From Struthidea cinerea (taxonomy: Eukaryota; Chordata; Aves; Passeriformes; Corcoracidae): DNA of 64,000 nucleotides. Location: NCBI GenBank assembly GCA_013397865.1, contig VZTI01002064.1:132034-196033 (forward strand). The letters are read 5' to 3'. The translations under genes and the position numbers were made by a program. This document shows, piece after piece, positions 1-12,900 of this stretch (position 1 is its first letter; each line of letters starts with the position of its first letter). The notes beneath the pieces are model-generated. The model made no database searches. It was given only the letters and a program-made list of their open reading frames with translations, and was not told where the DNA came from.

Positions 1-470
1 CGACTGCCGGCGGCGCTACAACATCAGCGGCTGCCGCCTCAGCGCCGACCGCAGCCGGTTCGGCGAGGCGCAGGCGGTGCTGTTCCACCACCGCGACCTG
101 GTGCGGCACGGCGCCGAGGGGCTGCCCCGCGGGTCCCTGCCGCGGCCCCCGCGGCAGCGCTGGGTCTGGATGAACTTCGAGTCGCCGTCGCACTCGCCCG
201 GCCTGCGGGGGCTGGCCGGGCTCTTCAACTGGACCATGTCCTACCGCCGCGACTCCGACGTGTTCGTGCCCTACGGGTACCTCTACGTCCCGCCGGCGCC
301 CCGGCCCTTCGTCCTGCCCCGCAAGACACGGCTGGTGGCCTGGGTCATCAGCAACTGGAACGAGGAGCACGCCCGGGTGCGCTACTACCGCCAGCTGAAG
401 GAGCACCTGCCCATCGACGTGTACGGGGCGCGGGGGCTGGCGCTGGCCGAGGGCGGCCTGGTAGAGACCG
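1..470. other. CpG-rich, very GC-rich segment within FUT4 coding sequence
   Basis: By eye the first ~470 bases are dense in CG dinucleotides with near-exclusive G/C third codon positions. From about 471 (the YKFYLAFENS motif onward) the same reading frame becomes compositionally balanced. It is probably the 3' part of the gene's CpG island, which in GC-rich avian genes often covers the 5' coding region. No promoter is visible because the start lies outside the window. Confidence 0.7.
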
Positions 471-853
471 TCTCAGCCTACAAGTTCTACCTGGCTTTCG
501 AGAATTCCCAGCACACCGACTACATCACTGAGAAGCTCTGGAGAAACGCCTTCTCCGCCAGCGCCGTGCCCGTCGTCCTCGGACCCCGCAGAGCCAACTA
601 CGAGCGCTTCATCCCCCCCGACTCCTTCATCCACGTTGACGACTTCCCCAGCCCCCGGCTGCTGGCCACCTACCTGAAATTCCTCGATAAAAACAAGCCC
701 AACTACAGGCGGTACTTTGCCTGGAGGAAGAAGTACGAAGTCCACGTCACCTCGTTCTGGGATGAGCATTTCTGCAAGGTCTGCGAGGCTGTTAGGGCAG
801 CTGGGAATCAAATCAAGACTGTTCGAAATCTGGCCAGCTGGTTTGAAAGCTGA
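2..853 (+). CDS. FUT4: Alpha-(1,3)-fucosyltransferase 4, C-terminal part (5' end outside window)
   Basis: Golgi type II membrane glycosyltransferase of family GT10. It transfers fucose from GDP-fucose in alpha-1,3 linkage to GlcNAc of lactosamine chains, making Lewis x/sialyl-Lewis x type epitopes. The reading frame is open from base 2 and stops with TGA at 851-853, giving 283 visible residues; the N-terminal cytoplasmic, membrane and stem parts are cut off by the window edge (human FUT4 is roughly 400 aa). Visible landmarks, numbered from the first codon here: N-glycosylation site NIS at 7-9; acceptor motif HHRDL at 29-33; WVWMNFESP at 54-62; FNWT glycosylation site with N76; DSDVFVPYG at 84-92; the GDP-fucose-binding signature starting YKFYLAFENS at 160-169 and running through TEKLWRNA; C-terminal CKVC at 258-261; ending NLASWFES. 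No intron interrupts the frame, as expected for the single-exon FUT4. HHRDL and the C-terminus fit FUT4 better than FUT7 or FUT9. Confidence 0.95.
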   Translation, partial: DCRRRYNISGCRLSADRSRFGEAQAVLFHHRDLVRHGAEGLPRGSLPRPPRQRWVWMNFESPSHSPGLRGLAGLFNWTMSYRRDSDVFVPYGYLYVPPAPRPFVLPRKTRLVAWVISNWNEEHARVRYYRQLKEHLPIDVYGARGLALAEGGLVETVSAYKFYLAFENSQHTDYITEKLWRNAFSASAVPVVLGPRRANYERFIPPDSFIHVDDFPSPRLLATYLKFLDKNKPNYRRYFAWRKKYEVHVTSFWDEHFCKVCEAVRAAGNQIKTVRNLASWFES

Positions 854-2110
854 TGTTCCTGGCGGGTGAGGCTTGCCTGGACAGCCTGGGCCGGCGTCAA
901 GGTGTAGGGGAGAATGGGTCTCGCAGAGATCAGTCGCCAAGGTAGTCGGCATTAGCCACAGAAGACCGGCATCAGTGAGAGAAGCGTACAGGTACAGGAA
1001 AACAAGCTGTGAAAAGCCTACAGAAGGAAGATTTTTATTAAAGAGAAAATTACGAAAGTACAAAAAGACATTATGCCAGATGATTCCTAAAGAGCAAAGT
1101 TAAATTTCCAAATGTTGTACAGTTACAGAACTTTTAAATTTCTGCACAGCTCAACATAAATATCCGATGCCAAGTTCTCCAGCCGTACAGCTGAAACCAA
1201 TTTTGGCGGCTATGACAACTTCCTGGACCGTGAAACTTTCCTCTGCTCGCAGAGGATACATGATCAGTGCTGGTTTTCTGTGTTACTAAGACAAAAATGA
1301 ATGTTTTAAACTGATTTTTATGCGTGTGAAAGCTATTTACAGACAAGTTCTGAGCCGCAAGTGTTGAATGTAAGAATGTAATGATATAGTAGCACCTTTT
1401 AGCAATGCTTGAAATTAGCAGCCCACTAATAATGCTTTGAACCAAATAATTGTTCCATTTAGGAAAAAGCATATGGAGGGGACTGAATCTGAGTGGACAA
1501 ACAGCTCACATGATGTAAAGTATTTCTGTTACTACCTGCTGAAACCATAGGCAAGTTTATCCTGTGCGAAAGTAGAGAAGAACTTTATGTACAGGAAAAG
1601 ACAGACTGTAGGGAAAAAATCTGGAACACTTCCACCCTCCCTTTATTCAGGAATTAGAAAATGTTTACAGGTATCTGCATGTGTTTCTCTGCAAAATTAT
1701 TGCCATACAGGAAAATGCAGGGAAAGGCTCAGAATGGCAGGGGTTTTATTACTGTATTGAATATATATACAGAAAGGCTAACTTATTTCTCAAGTATCAG
1801 TAGACAGTGCTGTTGTGTAGCAACTGTTTTGGTTTATGACATGCATTTTTAAAAATTCTGCTGGGGGACAGACTAGTCAGAATGCTGTTTTGTTGTTTGT
1901 AAAATAATAATTACCAAAAAACCCCCAAAGTCCCAAATCACTCCCATTCAAAAAGGAAATTACTGTAGAGAATAAGATCTACACTGTTAGTAAAATACAG
2001 ATTGTGTGAGGAAAGAATATAAAAAGGGAAGGATTTGCTATTTTCTTTTCCTTTGGTTTTGAGGTCTTTTTCTGGCTCAGTTTTTTAATCAATAAAGGTT
2101 CTTAAGGTAG
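854..2110 (+). other. FUT4: Presumed FUT4 3' UTR with candidate poly(A) signals
   Basis: AT-rich non-coding sequence directly follows the FUT4 stop codon. Candidate cleavage signals are ATTAAA at 1037-1042 and AATAAA at 2091-2096. Further AATAAA hexamers occur at 2432-2437, 4207-4212 and 4322-4331, so the true 3' end could lie well beyond 2.1 kb; mammalian FUT4 transcripts also have long 3' UTRs (from memory). The minus-strand frame at 473-1063 is an antisense shadow of FUT4, not a gene. Which signal is used cannot be decided from sequence alone. Confidence 0.5.
2091..2096 (+). promoter_or_regulatory. Candidate poly(A) signal AATAAA
   Basis: First canonical AATAAA downstream of the FUT4 stop, in the sense orientation and about 1.24 kb into the presumed 3' UTR. 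The sequence just 3' is only weakly T/G-rich, so use of this site is a guess. Confidence 0.35.
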
Positions 2111-5100
2111 AACTTCCTTCGCCCAATGCTTGTCAGGAACATTTACAGTAGTTATTCCCTTTTAGATTCCCACATTTTGCTGGAGACATCCTAGCAGTCG
2201 ATGTGTTGGTACTTTTTGGTTACATGTAATCTTGCTCAGTGAAAGCCAGAAAGAAACTTTAGTTACGATTACACATCTTGCCAAGCTGAGCCTCCCTGTC
2301 TTTTGCAGCTATGAAGTTTGGTGGCAAAAAATGACAACCTACAAGAGACCTGCCCAAGTGAGTAAGGTATTCATTCCGCTCCTTTTTAAGGAGCTGGATA
2401 ATCCATGGAGTTACTCAGAGACTTCATTCAGAATAAAATCATGGGCACAGAACAGGTGGGAAAAGAAGAAAGTCGCAAATAAAAGATGGGCATCACATCA
2501 GAACAGGCAAATTCACTGGCATTTATGAGTCACATTTAGGTTAGGAAAGGATTAGATTTGATTTAAGCAGTATGGGATGCTGGATGAGTGCTTTTAAGAT
2601 GTATGAGCTGGCAGTTTACTGTGATTTATTTCTAGTTAAATGTTCCCCATGATTAGGTAAGCATGGAACCAAGGATTATTGGAAAAAACCCCTAATAATA
2701 ATGAAGTTCATTAATAATTTGCATAGTTTTACCAGTTCAGATCTTGCAGGCTTCTGCAATTATTCCCTTCTGCTTTTGTGCAAGGAGGGATGGCTGAAAG
2801 TACTTGATGAACCTTTCTGTTGTCAGTGCCAGAGTTGCTGTAGAATATTTATTGGGAAGGGAGCGAAAACAATCTATGCAATGTGGGGTGTAGTAGGGAT
2901 GGTTCCTAATGCTGCACTTTCACTTCAAGAGGTATAAAGTGATTGTTTAAAGTAAAAGCGTGTTCTTCATGGCATGGTCATCTGTTTCTTTACCAGTGGT
3001 TACTATTCCCATAAGACTTGGGTTTGATATTTTTAGAACTCTAATTTAGGTATAGCATTAACAGTAATACCTAAGTGTTGGGATGATAGGTTCTCTCTCT
3101 CCCTTTGAATTTATAATATCTTTTTTTCTGTTCAGTTTTTATCACAGTTCATATAACTGTATACAAAAAACCAATCTTAAAAGTGATGAAATAATATTTA
3201 AGATTGCACTACTTTTTACCAGTCTGATGAAACTAGTGCATTTTTTTCAGTCCTCCTAATTTTTTTAGCATTTTGTGAAAGTTTCCAGGTGCACAGTTCC
3301 TCTGTGTAATTATTAGTAATGCCACGGGAGAAGATCAGGCTACAGGAGCATGGCAATTTCCAGAGATCGCAAGCGTTAATTTTTTTTCTCAGCCTCTCTA
3401 AAAAAAAAGAGTTGAAATCTTTGATGAAATATTTTTGTAAAATTCAGAAAAGAACTGCAAAACAATTACAGCATCATAATTGTGCAAAGTGATCAGAATT
3501 GCACAGTATTTGTAAATTGTGCATTGAGGATTTTCAAGAACTGTATGGTGTAAACTGCAGGTTTGTAGTAATTATTGCAGAGTACTTGCGCTGGGAGAAG
3601 AGAAGCCTTTCCTAATTTCATCATTCTTACATGGGTGTTGCAAACTTGTCTCTTTCCATTTGGGAAGAAACTCAGCCCAGGCCTAGAAGTGCTGAGGTCA
3701 GTATTACAATATCTCCATAGATCTCCGGTTTTTGGCTCATCCACACCACGAGCTAATAGTGTACTGTTACAGGCAGAGGACCAGCTTTTGTAGCGCACTT
3801 TGTAGAGCTCCAGTTCAATGATTATAAAGTTTGCCTGAGTGAATTGGTTTGTACATTAGGTACCAGACTCCACAAGGCATTGCAGATAATGTATACAACC
3901 CAGTTGTAAAAACTGGGGAAAGTTGTTTGCTATTTTAAGTTGAAAAGTTTCCTTGAATACATTTTGAAGAAGTTTTTATTCCATGCCTTAAAATATTGGG
4001 GTGGAGGGAGAGAAAGGAAGATCATTATTTTCTGGGTTTTATAAGGAGAAGAATTACCATTACTTTTTGATTATGATGTAAATGTAATAGAGAATTATGT
4101 GATCCCTCAAATTGCATATTGTATCTCAGGGAATTTTGTACTGTAAGGTGTCTTTTCATCTTTATAGAATGAAGTAACTTTATACAAATTACATAGATTG
4201 ACTCTCAATAAAATTAAAGGAAGTAGTGCAAAACAACCCTATTTTTTATTCTGTCACCTGTGTTATGAAGGCTGTAGAAAACTGCTTTTTAAAGAGAATG
4301 AATGTCTTTTCATGTTTGTTTAATAAATAAAAGTGGCCGATTGTTCTCAAAGTAGTCAGACCATCTGAGGTGAGGCATGAAACCTGGTTCTGCCAGGAGA
4401 AAAATATTTTCATAGGAGAGGCTGTGCTATTTTCTATATGAAAAGGTGCATTTATTGAAGTTGGGTGTTGGAAAAATGTCATTTCAAACAAAATCAAAAA
4501 ACAGACTTTCTCTTGACCGAGAGAGAATTTGAATGCGCTTGGATTCTTTTTGCCCCCCTTAAATTTCAAAATGAGACTATGTTTTTTTTGGTGTTCAGCA
4601 TGTAGTCCTACATATACCTTTTTAGCTACAGCTTTTTTCATGGTTGTTCATGGTTGTCTTCAACTGAGCAACAAAAGACCAAGGGCCAAAAGCTCTTTTC
4701 CCTAAGCTTGTGTTAATGCTGATTGCTGCTGCACAAGTGATGGCTTACCTCTCTCTTTGCTCATCTTCTGAGCAGCTTGGTGCACAGTACTGAGAAAGCA
4801 TTTCTGAAGATTCCTGCCCAGCCAGGATGGGGTCAGAGCTACAGTCCTTGCTTTTCCCCCTAAGGTGATTGACATTGTATCATTATCACATTTAACTTTT
4901 GTAAGTACAGCTTAAACTGACTGCTTGCTTACTCCTGCCTGAGGGGGGAAACAATTTTTTGCTCGTTTTCCAGGTGGCACTGAACACTGGGTTGGGGAAA
5001 CTGGTAAATATTTTTCTGATAAATATTGGGTACCATTTGTTCAAGCTTGTTTAGTGACTCTTAAGTGAGTTATGCCTGATCAAGCTCACACAGCTTTCTA

Positions 5101-6909
5101 TCCAGCAGTCATATAAAATGGTGTTTGTTTTAAGAGAGTAAATAACCCTTTGTAGGGCCCACAGAGCTGACTCAATCTGAAATCTCTTGATGAGAACACA
5201 GTAACTTAATGTGGATTTAAGTGGTGTTTAACTAAAGATAACTCAGGATCCAAGTATAACAGCCTGTTTTTAATAAGTAAAAAAACCTCATTATTTCAAT
5301 AACTTGCCTATAACCAGCTTGGTTTATGTAACCAACTCAGTTTAACGATTTGCATAATTATGTATTTTCTTCTGTGTGGTCATTTTAAAAACAGTACCCA
5401 AGGCCAGAATTTCTATGTCTTCTTTGCATTCTGCAGATTTTTTTTTTTAAATGATCTTGAGTTAAATACTTAAGCTTAATTTTGAGACAATGGCAGCTGT
5501 TCCTGAAAGTCTCACCCCAAAGATTATGTGAGATAAAAAAGTTGAAGCCTGTTTTTCAGGAGTGCTTTGAGAGCTGCAGGGATTTCTCACTCCTGGCAGT
5601 AAGGTGCTCAGTGTGTTCAGGAAGCACTGAGAAGCCATGACCCTCTTTTAATTGAAAAATTTTCTCTAAAGAAGTACACACTTTTCTGAATTCCTTCAAT
5701 GACACTAGGTCCTTATAATTGCATGGGTTTAATTTTTGCAACGGAGTAAAAACTGGACTTTATTTCAGGAATGCTCAATATTTTAATAATATTCTTTTGA
5801 TAACTATGAAAAATGGTCCCAAATTTGAATTTTTCTCTATTTATCAAAACATATTTTGAAGTTAATCAGCCCACAGGTTGGCTGTATGCATTATGGAAGA
5901 AAATTGTACATTTGCGTCCTTGAATTTGCCATTGATGTAAAAGAAGCTGTAGATATTTTGGATTATGAGAGGCTCAGTCCAGGAAAACACAGAGCGCTCG
6001 GAATGCCCAAGTTGTGGCCTGCTATGGCTCCGAGATCCTGATCACATGAATGCCTATGACTGCAAATTGGCCATCTTGCTTTTGAGCGGAAGGCAGAAAG
6101 ATAATTGCAAATAGAAAGCATAGATTATGGGATTGTGAATATATTTTGGTGCATTTGTAATGCTGCCAAATAACTTTGTGTAGTGTAAAGATGATTGATT
6201 TGTTTGAAGCAAGCACAAAAAGACTGCATGAAATGCAGCAAGTGTAGGATACAGCGAAGTTGGATTCAAAACGGAAAAATTATATGGAAATTTAAAAAAA
6301 AAAACAAAAAAACCATGCGATTGTGGGAAAGCATGGATAGACATTTTAAACTGTTAACTAGGAACAAATGGAGAATGTTCTCGGAACTGCTGACTCTAGC
6401 CCAAACTGAAACCAGAAAACATAGGTTCAGAGTCATGCTGGTGCTCATGCTTATGTCTACTTTGAATAGGAATGGCCTCCTGAAATTAAGGCAGAGCTCT
6501 GAACATTTTTATTCCCCTTCCAGGCCCAAGTGTGTGTTTTGCTTGCCTTATTGCTGGTTTCCCTTTTCTGTCACATCACAAGTTGCTCCTCAAATGTGCA
6601 CAGACCTGAGGTTTTAATGGCCTCTCACTTTAGAGTAGGTAAGCTAAGAAGAGATAAGTTAATACATGGATGTTTGCTGAGAATTTTGGTTGTATTTTGC
6701 AAGAGTCCTGGGGTAAGTGCAAGTAAGCAGTAGAGGCTGAATACAGAACAGAGAAGCATGTTTTACAGCAGTGTCTTGTTGGATACCCCAGCCTGGTCTG
6801 AAACATCTCATCAGATTTTAAGGCTGAGACTTTTTGCTGTAAGTTTTCTGTTAGCGGTGAAAATTATTGTATCATGTGTCCCCAAATAGTCCCACTGAGG
6901 TATTATCTC
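2111..6909. other. Gene-free flank of FUT4; nothing recognised
   Basis: AT-rich unique-looking sequence. All open frames are below 141 codons, overlap on both strands and carry no recognisable domain. The two longest are 4246-4641 (-) and 6195-6617 (+); the latter is lysine-rich because it crosses an A-rich stretch. AATAAA hexamers at 2432, 4207 and 4322-4331 could be distal FUT4 poly(A) sites. No CR1 or LTR was recognised here. Confidence 0.6.
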
Positions 6910-6910
6910 A

Positions 6911-6936
6911 GAATCATGGAATCATAGAGATGGATT
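6911..6936 (-). repeat. Possible CR1 3'-tail remnant
   Basis: The bases read GAATCATGGAATCATAGAG, matching the reverse complement of the short terminal repeats at the end of CR1 LINEs. Only about 25 bases match and no CR1 body follows, so it could be chance or a severely truncated insertion. Confidence 0.35.
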
Positions 6937-9900
6937 ATGAACACAGACACTTCATTCAGTATGTCTGTGTTGTGAAAAAAAATTGTCAGGTTAATTAGAT
7001 CAGAATTTGTCCTGAGTTCAGGCTCTGATAAAGCATATTAATGAGAATCCTTAAAGAAAAAAAACAGGTTCACCCCTCTTTCTGTCACGGTGTCTGTGCT
7101 GAAGAATGTCTTCTGTGCTGTCTTTACAGTTGAGTAATTTTTGTTGCTATTACTAAGGCATGTATTAAAGTGAGGATTAATCCACAGGAGTTGTTGGGGT
7201 TTTAGTAAAAAATTTTTTATGGGACTACTGATACAGAGGAGTTGAAATCTGGTCTCCTGCTCAGAGCGAAGGAGAGAGGAAGTCCCATGTTCTTGTAATA
7301 GCTCTGCTTCATGGTGGGCTGCAGACCACTGAGAAGCAAAGGTGGGATACCACTAATAACTGTTTTGTGAGGAGTGGTTTGAAGTCCAGTGCACACCCCA
7401 ACATCATCTTCTTTCCCCATTCAAGTTGCTGACAAATCCTGCCCCAGCCCTTGCAGCAGTATTGGGCTTTGGGGATGTAACCTGGGCCTGCTCTCTAGTG
7501 GGTGGCAGCGCTGGGGTAGGTGAGACATAGTGATGGGAGGATTCTGGTCCCCGCAGCCCATGCAGTACATGGGCAGATGCTGAAGGCATCTTGGGGCATC
7601 TTTGGTTGCTTCTGACTCCTGGCTTAGGGCACTCTGGAGCAGCCCCAAGGCACCATCACTGCAGGTAGTATGAGTGAGTAGCAGACCCGGGCTTGACTCC
7701 GTGTGGGAGATGGAGAAGATAAACAAATGTCACCAGAGTGGTGGGGTTTTTTTAAAGTTACTGAAGTACTTTGAACCCCACTGCCTAAAGCATTTGAGAA
7801 ATGCAAGGAACTTCACAACAGAATGCAAAAGGAGACCCTTTTGCTCCCAGGCACAGTCTTTGCCGTAGTCTGAGAATGTTCCCATGGCTAAAAGCTGCAG
7901 AAACAAGCCAGAAAGGCCCCATAAGATTTTTCCCATGTAAGCAGCCTGAAGAGAGCAGGAGAAAGCAAGGCTGTAAAAGAAATATGTTAGTTGAAAAGTT
8001 CACAACAGCCTGTGAGGCTGCCTGGAAGCCCCAGTGACCTGAGCAGGACAGGGGCTAGGGGAGGGTTCCTCTTGGATTTCACATCTGGGAGTAACTTTAC
8101 CCTGAGCATAGAAGCAAGATACGTGATCCTTTCAGCTGGCTTGAGTATCATCAATAGGACCATCAGGGCACTGAGGAACAAGTTAAGGTACCTCTCCAGT
8201 GTTTCAGAAGAAAGATTAATCTCACTCCTCCTCTTGTAGGTGTGTGAGGCAGAGGCATAAGCTGCATTCCTTGCACTGGTTACTGACTTGTGACATTTTG
8301 TGGGAAAAATCTTTTTCCCAACATTGCCTCAAGGGCAGAAGTGGTTTTAGCCAACCTTTTTTTATAACCAATGGCCTTAGAACTTGAAAAGCTCTCAACA
8401 ACTGTCCAACCTCTCCAGCTGGCTGAGCTATGGACTCTTTAAACAGTGTCTGCTGGCTGTGGGACAGCTAGACATGCTATTTAGGCATCTGAATAGGCTT
8501 TTTACAGTTTAAAATGCTTGATTTCTTCCTTTTGCTCTAGTGGCTGATGTATCTCCCTGTCACATTTCTGCTGTGGATCAGCTTCCACATCTTGGTCTCA
8601 TTTCCCTCTTGATGGCCTGCTGGCCAGCTCAGCAACTTGGGCAGGTTAACCTAGTCTGGTGGGTTTTGATACTTAACACAAAAGTAGCATCATGAAACAA
8701 CAGTTATGTCTGTGGTTTTCTGTTTTGGTGGCCTTTTGGGTAATCAGGCTGGGGACTGTGGTTGGGCAGAGAAGGAAAGTGAAATGAAGAACTGAATGAT
8801 GTATCTTCTTGCTTTAACTAAAGCTAATTATATGCAAAGAACATAAAAGCTTCTAGAAGATAAATGTCTCTAAAAGCCAAGTTGAAGAAATTCTTTCTAT
8901 TTGCCCCGTAATGTTCCCCGTGACAGTGGTAGAAATGGGGATGGAGAAATCTCCCTTTCTAATTTTCTGAGCAGCTGCTTCTCCGCAAATTCAGGTTTGA
9001 TCCTTGGCTGCCTCAGAGCACTCCCTCATCTTGTGCCATAGCTTGTTCACCTGCTTGATCCCACTGAACTGCAAGGGGATCTGGACTGTTTTAACCTGTC
9101 CTTGAGGCTATCTGCTTTCCTCTGGCAGGTGTGTAGGGCCCAGAGGGGACAGTAAGCTCCGTGCGTGAGTGCTGGCATCAGAGATCCTCACAGCTACCTG
9201 GGGGATGCAGAAACAGACCTGACCATACTGTTCAGCTCCTCCCACGTCTCCCTATGCCCCTGCATCTTGTAGCTTGTCTAAATAATTGAGCAGTGTTAGT
9301 TGTGGCTATGCTGGCTGTGCACAGAAAAGCCAGGAGTACAAGAGCAGATCATATCTTGGCTCCATATCCTCAAACAGGCCCATAAGCCAAACCCACAGCA
9401 TAGCGCGGGTATCTCTAGGTACACCCTTTATGAGGCGTCGGATACTTCAGAAAGACTGTTATCTAGGCCATATCCTGTGTGTTTTCTCATTAATAACTTC
9501 ATTTATTTTGCAATGCTACTTTGAGAAGGCACAGTGTTATACCGGCCAAAGAGAAAGTAGTCTGCTTTTTTTTCCCCCGATGTTAACTACTGGAGTATGT
9601 GCAGGCCGCCAAAAAATTCTGGTTTCTTGGCATATTGTTCAGCCCCATGCTGCTTGTATTGTCCTGTCAACATCCATGTATCCTGTGGATTTCACAAGTG
9701 GTTTTGGAGTATATAAAACGTCATCAGCTCTTATGCAAATTTCTGCTTCTTATCGGTCTAGACCACAGTATGTGCTATGAAGCCAGCAGTTGGAGCAAGA
9801 CTTTTAAAAATAGCTAAGTTTCTCTATGTCATGTCCATCTCTCTTGGTCTAGATTGGGATCTGTGTTTTAAATCATGCTGGGACAGTACACTTACTGCAC

Positions 9901-12900
9901 TGGTGTACTATGCTCTGCTGCTTTTGCATATCTGGCACGGTCTAGCAGGTTTAATGCTGCCACAAAAATATGTGCAAATGAGAAAAGAAATAGAAGACAT
10001 TTCATAAGTTCAGATGAAACTGTCTCTTTATAACCCTTAGGTTAAAACTTAAGAATGAAGGGGGTAATTTGAAATTGTTTATCTGAAGTTACATAAATAA
10101 AAGGCAACTTTGGGACTGGGAACCTGTTGTCTCGTCTTGGAGTGAGTCTACTGTCACTTCCACGTAGCAGTCTGAATCTGACCTTTTCAGCTTCAAGACA
10201 GACTGGGTGAGAGCCCTTATGCTAAGTCAGGATTGGTTTGACAGAATACAAGTCAGATGTGGACAACAAATTTCATCACTCGCTCATTTTTGCTGCTCTT
10301 CAGATAAAACCAGAGGTCCTAACCAGTGCTTATTTATTTTAAGCTCTGATGTGTCATATTGATGCATATGTGGATTCCTTATGGCTTAACTACAGACTTC
10401 AGTTAGAAGTGTGATATGAAAGAGTAACATGGATATAATTTTTACGTTTTACAAATGTGTGTTTGTTGCAAGATGCTTTACCATCAGAGATCCTACAGGC
10501 AAAGTAGACTGTTGTACCACTAAGGTTTGGACCCAGAAGGACTTGGGCATATCACTTGACGCTGAAATTAAACCTGGTTTGTACATCTGTAGGATTCTGC
10601 ATTTAGATTAGAAGCATCTGCTTCGAGTCCTGTTTCTGTGCATCCCTACTGCATTCACCAGGGTCTTCTCAGGAATACTGAAGTCCTCTCTTGGACTTGC
10701 AATCGAGATATACCTGTGCACATGTAAATACTGAAGGAATATGGCCTGAGTGACTGACAGGTGCATAAGAGAACAAAAAGATACCACTGCAAGGGAACAC
10801 TGGCTTTGTTTTCACTGGAGGGTCTGACCACATAGTGCCTCTTGTTTCTCATGATGTTTACAGCACATTAAAGCCTTCTATACTGAACTTTCTGAAATGC
10901 TTCTTCTACATCAAAGGGAAAGTAACCATTTGTTTCTATGCCATCTCACCTGTCTGGTTTTACTAGAGAGTTGTCAATCTGATTTTACAGGTACTTCTCC
11001 ATTCTTTTAAAAGAAAACTATTTCACTCGCATCTCAGGTTACTTGGTTTATATGATAAAAACTCAGCATTATAATTTAGCTAAAGGAAGGTCTGGCTTTA
11101 GTGAAAATGTCACAAAAATTTGTCTTTGTTTCAGCCTCCACAAAGTCTGATATAAACCAAGAGAGAGGTATCTGAGGGTTCCTAATTCCTGTGACCAGAC
11201 ATGGAATCTTTCCTGACCTTTGCTCTTAGGACAATAGTCTAGATATTTTATGATTCTGTGTCTTCTGTAAGAGGTAGTCCAGAAGGCACAAGTGGATTTC
11301 ATTTTTTTCTGAAGTCTTGCATATTCCTAATTCATTGGAAGTCATTTTAGCCTGACTTCTCTGGAGACAGCAGTGCTAGCTTCTAGGATGATACATTCCC
11401 CTGCATTTACCCCCTCCTTCAGTCGGTGACCCAGTATGTGAGTTGTAGAGGCGAGAGTCTCCACTCAGCCTAACATCTCAGGTCCATGTGTGTGCTTACA
11501 GCTGTCCTTCACACAAAACAGTGCTGAAAATAGGTGGATGTAGCTCATGATCAGTTCTTATCTGAGCTCAGGGATGGTAGTAATTAATGGTGGTGGGATG
11601 CTGGTGTGTTTGGGACAGCCTGATTCTTTGCCCTAGGAACACGTCAGTGGAGTAAGACAGGACCTGCCCATACCATTCCTTGTTCTCATTTCCCCCCCAC
11701 TTTGATTACAGTAAGCTACAAAGAATCCCTCTGTTTGTAAATGCACCTAATATAATCCTTATTTCCCAGGGGCATTGTGAGGTATGTTCCCCCATTAATA
11801 AAATACTTTGAGATCTGTAAACAAAAAAGCTACCACAGTGGTACGAAGGTGCTAGAGACTAAAGGAGTGCATGGCAGTCGATAAGTTGAGAAGATTGCTG
11901 TATTAAAGCAGCCTGGACCTGTGACCTCTGTGGAATAAGTCACTTTCATCTTTGCTAAGCTGAGGCTCTAGTTGGAGTTGTCACTTTTGCTCTGACAATG
12001 CAGAGCATTATCGCTCCCATCCCCATTTCCACCCCCATTCCCATCCTCATCCTTTGCATATTGTCTTTGAGAGGAACATTGTAACATGATGGAGATGGGA
12101 ATGTCTCCTTTGTGACAACACTTCCCTGTAAGCTTGACCTGATTCAGTTAAAGGTGACCCATGTCCCATCAATGCCCAAGGGAAATCTCTCCAGAGGCTT
12201 TCTTGGTGTATCACCCGATGTGTTAGTGCTGTATTTGCCTACATGGCCACAGAAATGATCACAGGAGACACAACAAAAGGACTGCTCCAACCCCAACCAG
12301 AGTGGCCACGCTGATGTGATGTTTATTCTGAAAGCAGAAGAAAGCGAGATAAGGTCAAACTGTTCTTTCCACGTGCACTGTTTGCACTGCATTGGTACAG
12401 TAATATGTTTATATACCCCTGGTGTTTTGCATCTCTTTGGTCTTTGCAGTCTCACAAGTTACAGTGCAAACAGAACAGGGTCTGCAGGAAGCAATAGTGC
12501 TTTGTGTGCCTTTGTTTGCAGTGAGCATGACCTCGTGGGTTGTGTTTCAAAGTTCCAGAGAAGCCCATAGCCTCAGAGCAAAAGAGAGGTTTCTGTTCTT
12601 CACCACTTAGACACACTTCTTCGATATAAAGGAGAGGTGTCAGATGGTCATGTCTTGTGTGTTTTGATTTTCAGGGGACACACTGTGATTTTCGATGACC
12701 TGATGCTGTACCCATCATGTGCTGCATTTCATTTGCCCCCCCATGGGACACACAGGCAATGGGGATGCGTTTGTGTCTGCACACAGCAAAGTGTGTATGG
12801 TCTCAGGGGCCATGGGGAAGAGGAGGTGCTGTATCAGAACAATGAGCCATTGCCTCTTGGAGCAAACAGCAACAGTGATGGTGGCAGCCACCAATATCCA

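Noticed and set aside
473..1063. 196-codon minus-strand open frame overlapping FUT4
   Set aside because: Antisense shadow of a GC-rich coding region; the plus strand is clearly FUT4 and the minus frame has no domain.
9705..9745. Promoter-like cluster: TATAAAA, ACGTCA (CRE-like) and ATGCAAAT (octamer)
   Set aside because: The octamer lies downstream of the TATA box, there is no CpG island and no convincing gene follows. Individual motifs are expected by chance.
9286..10110. Possible decayed retrocopy resembling SDHC (SNRPIS, an HIWHG...LM segment, AATAAA downstream)
   Set aside because: Two short stretches resemble SDHC as I remember it, but their spacing is inconsistent with a single alignment. 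Poly(A) retrocopies are also rare in birds because CR1 does not mobilise ordinary mRNAs. Chance similarity is more likely.
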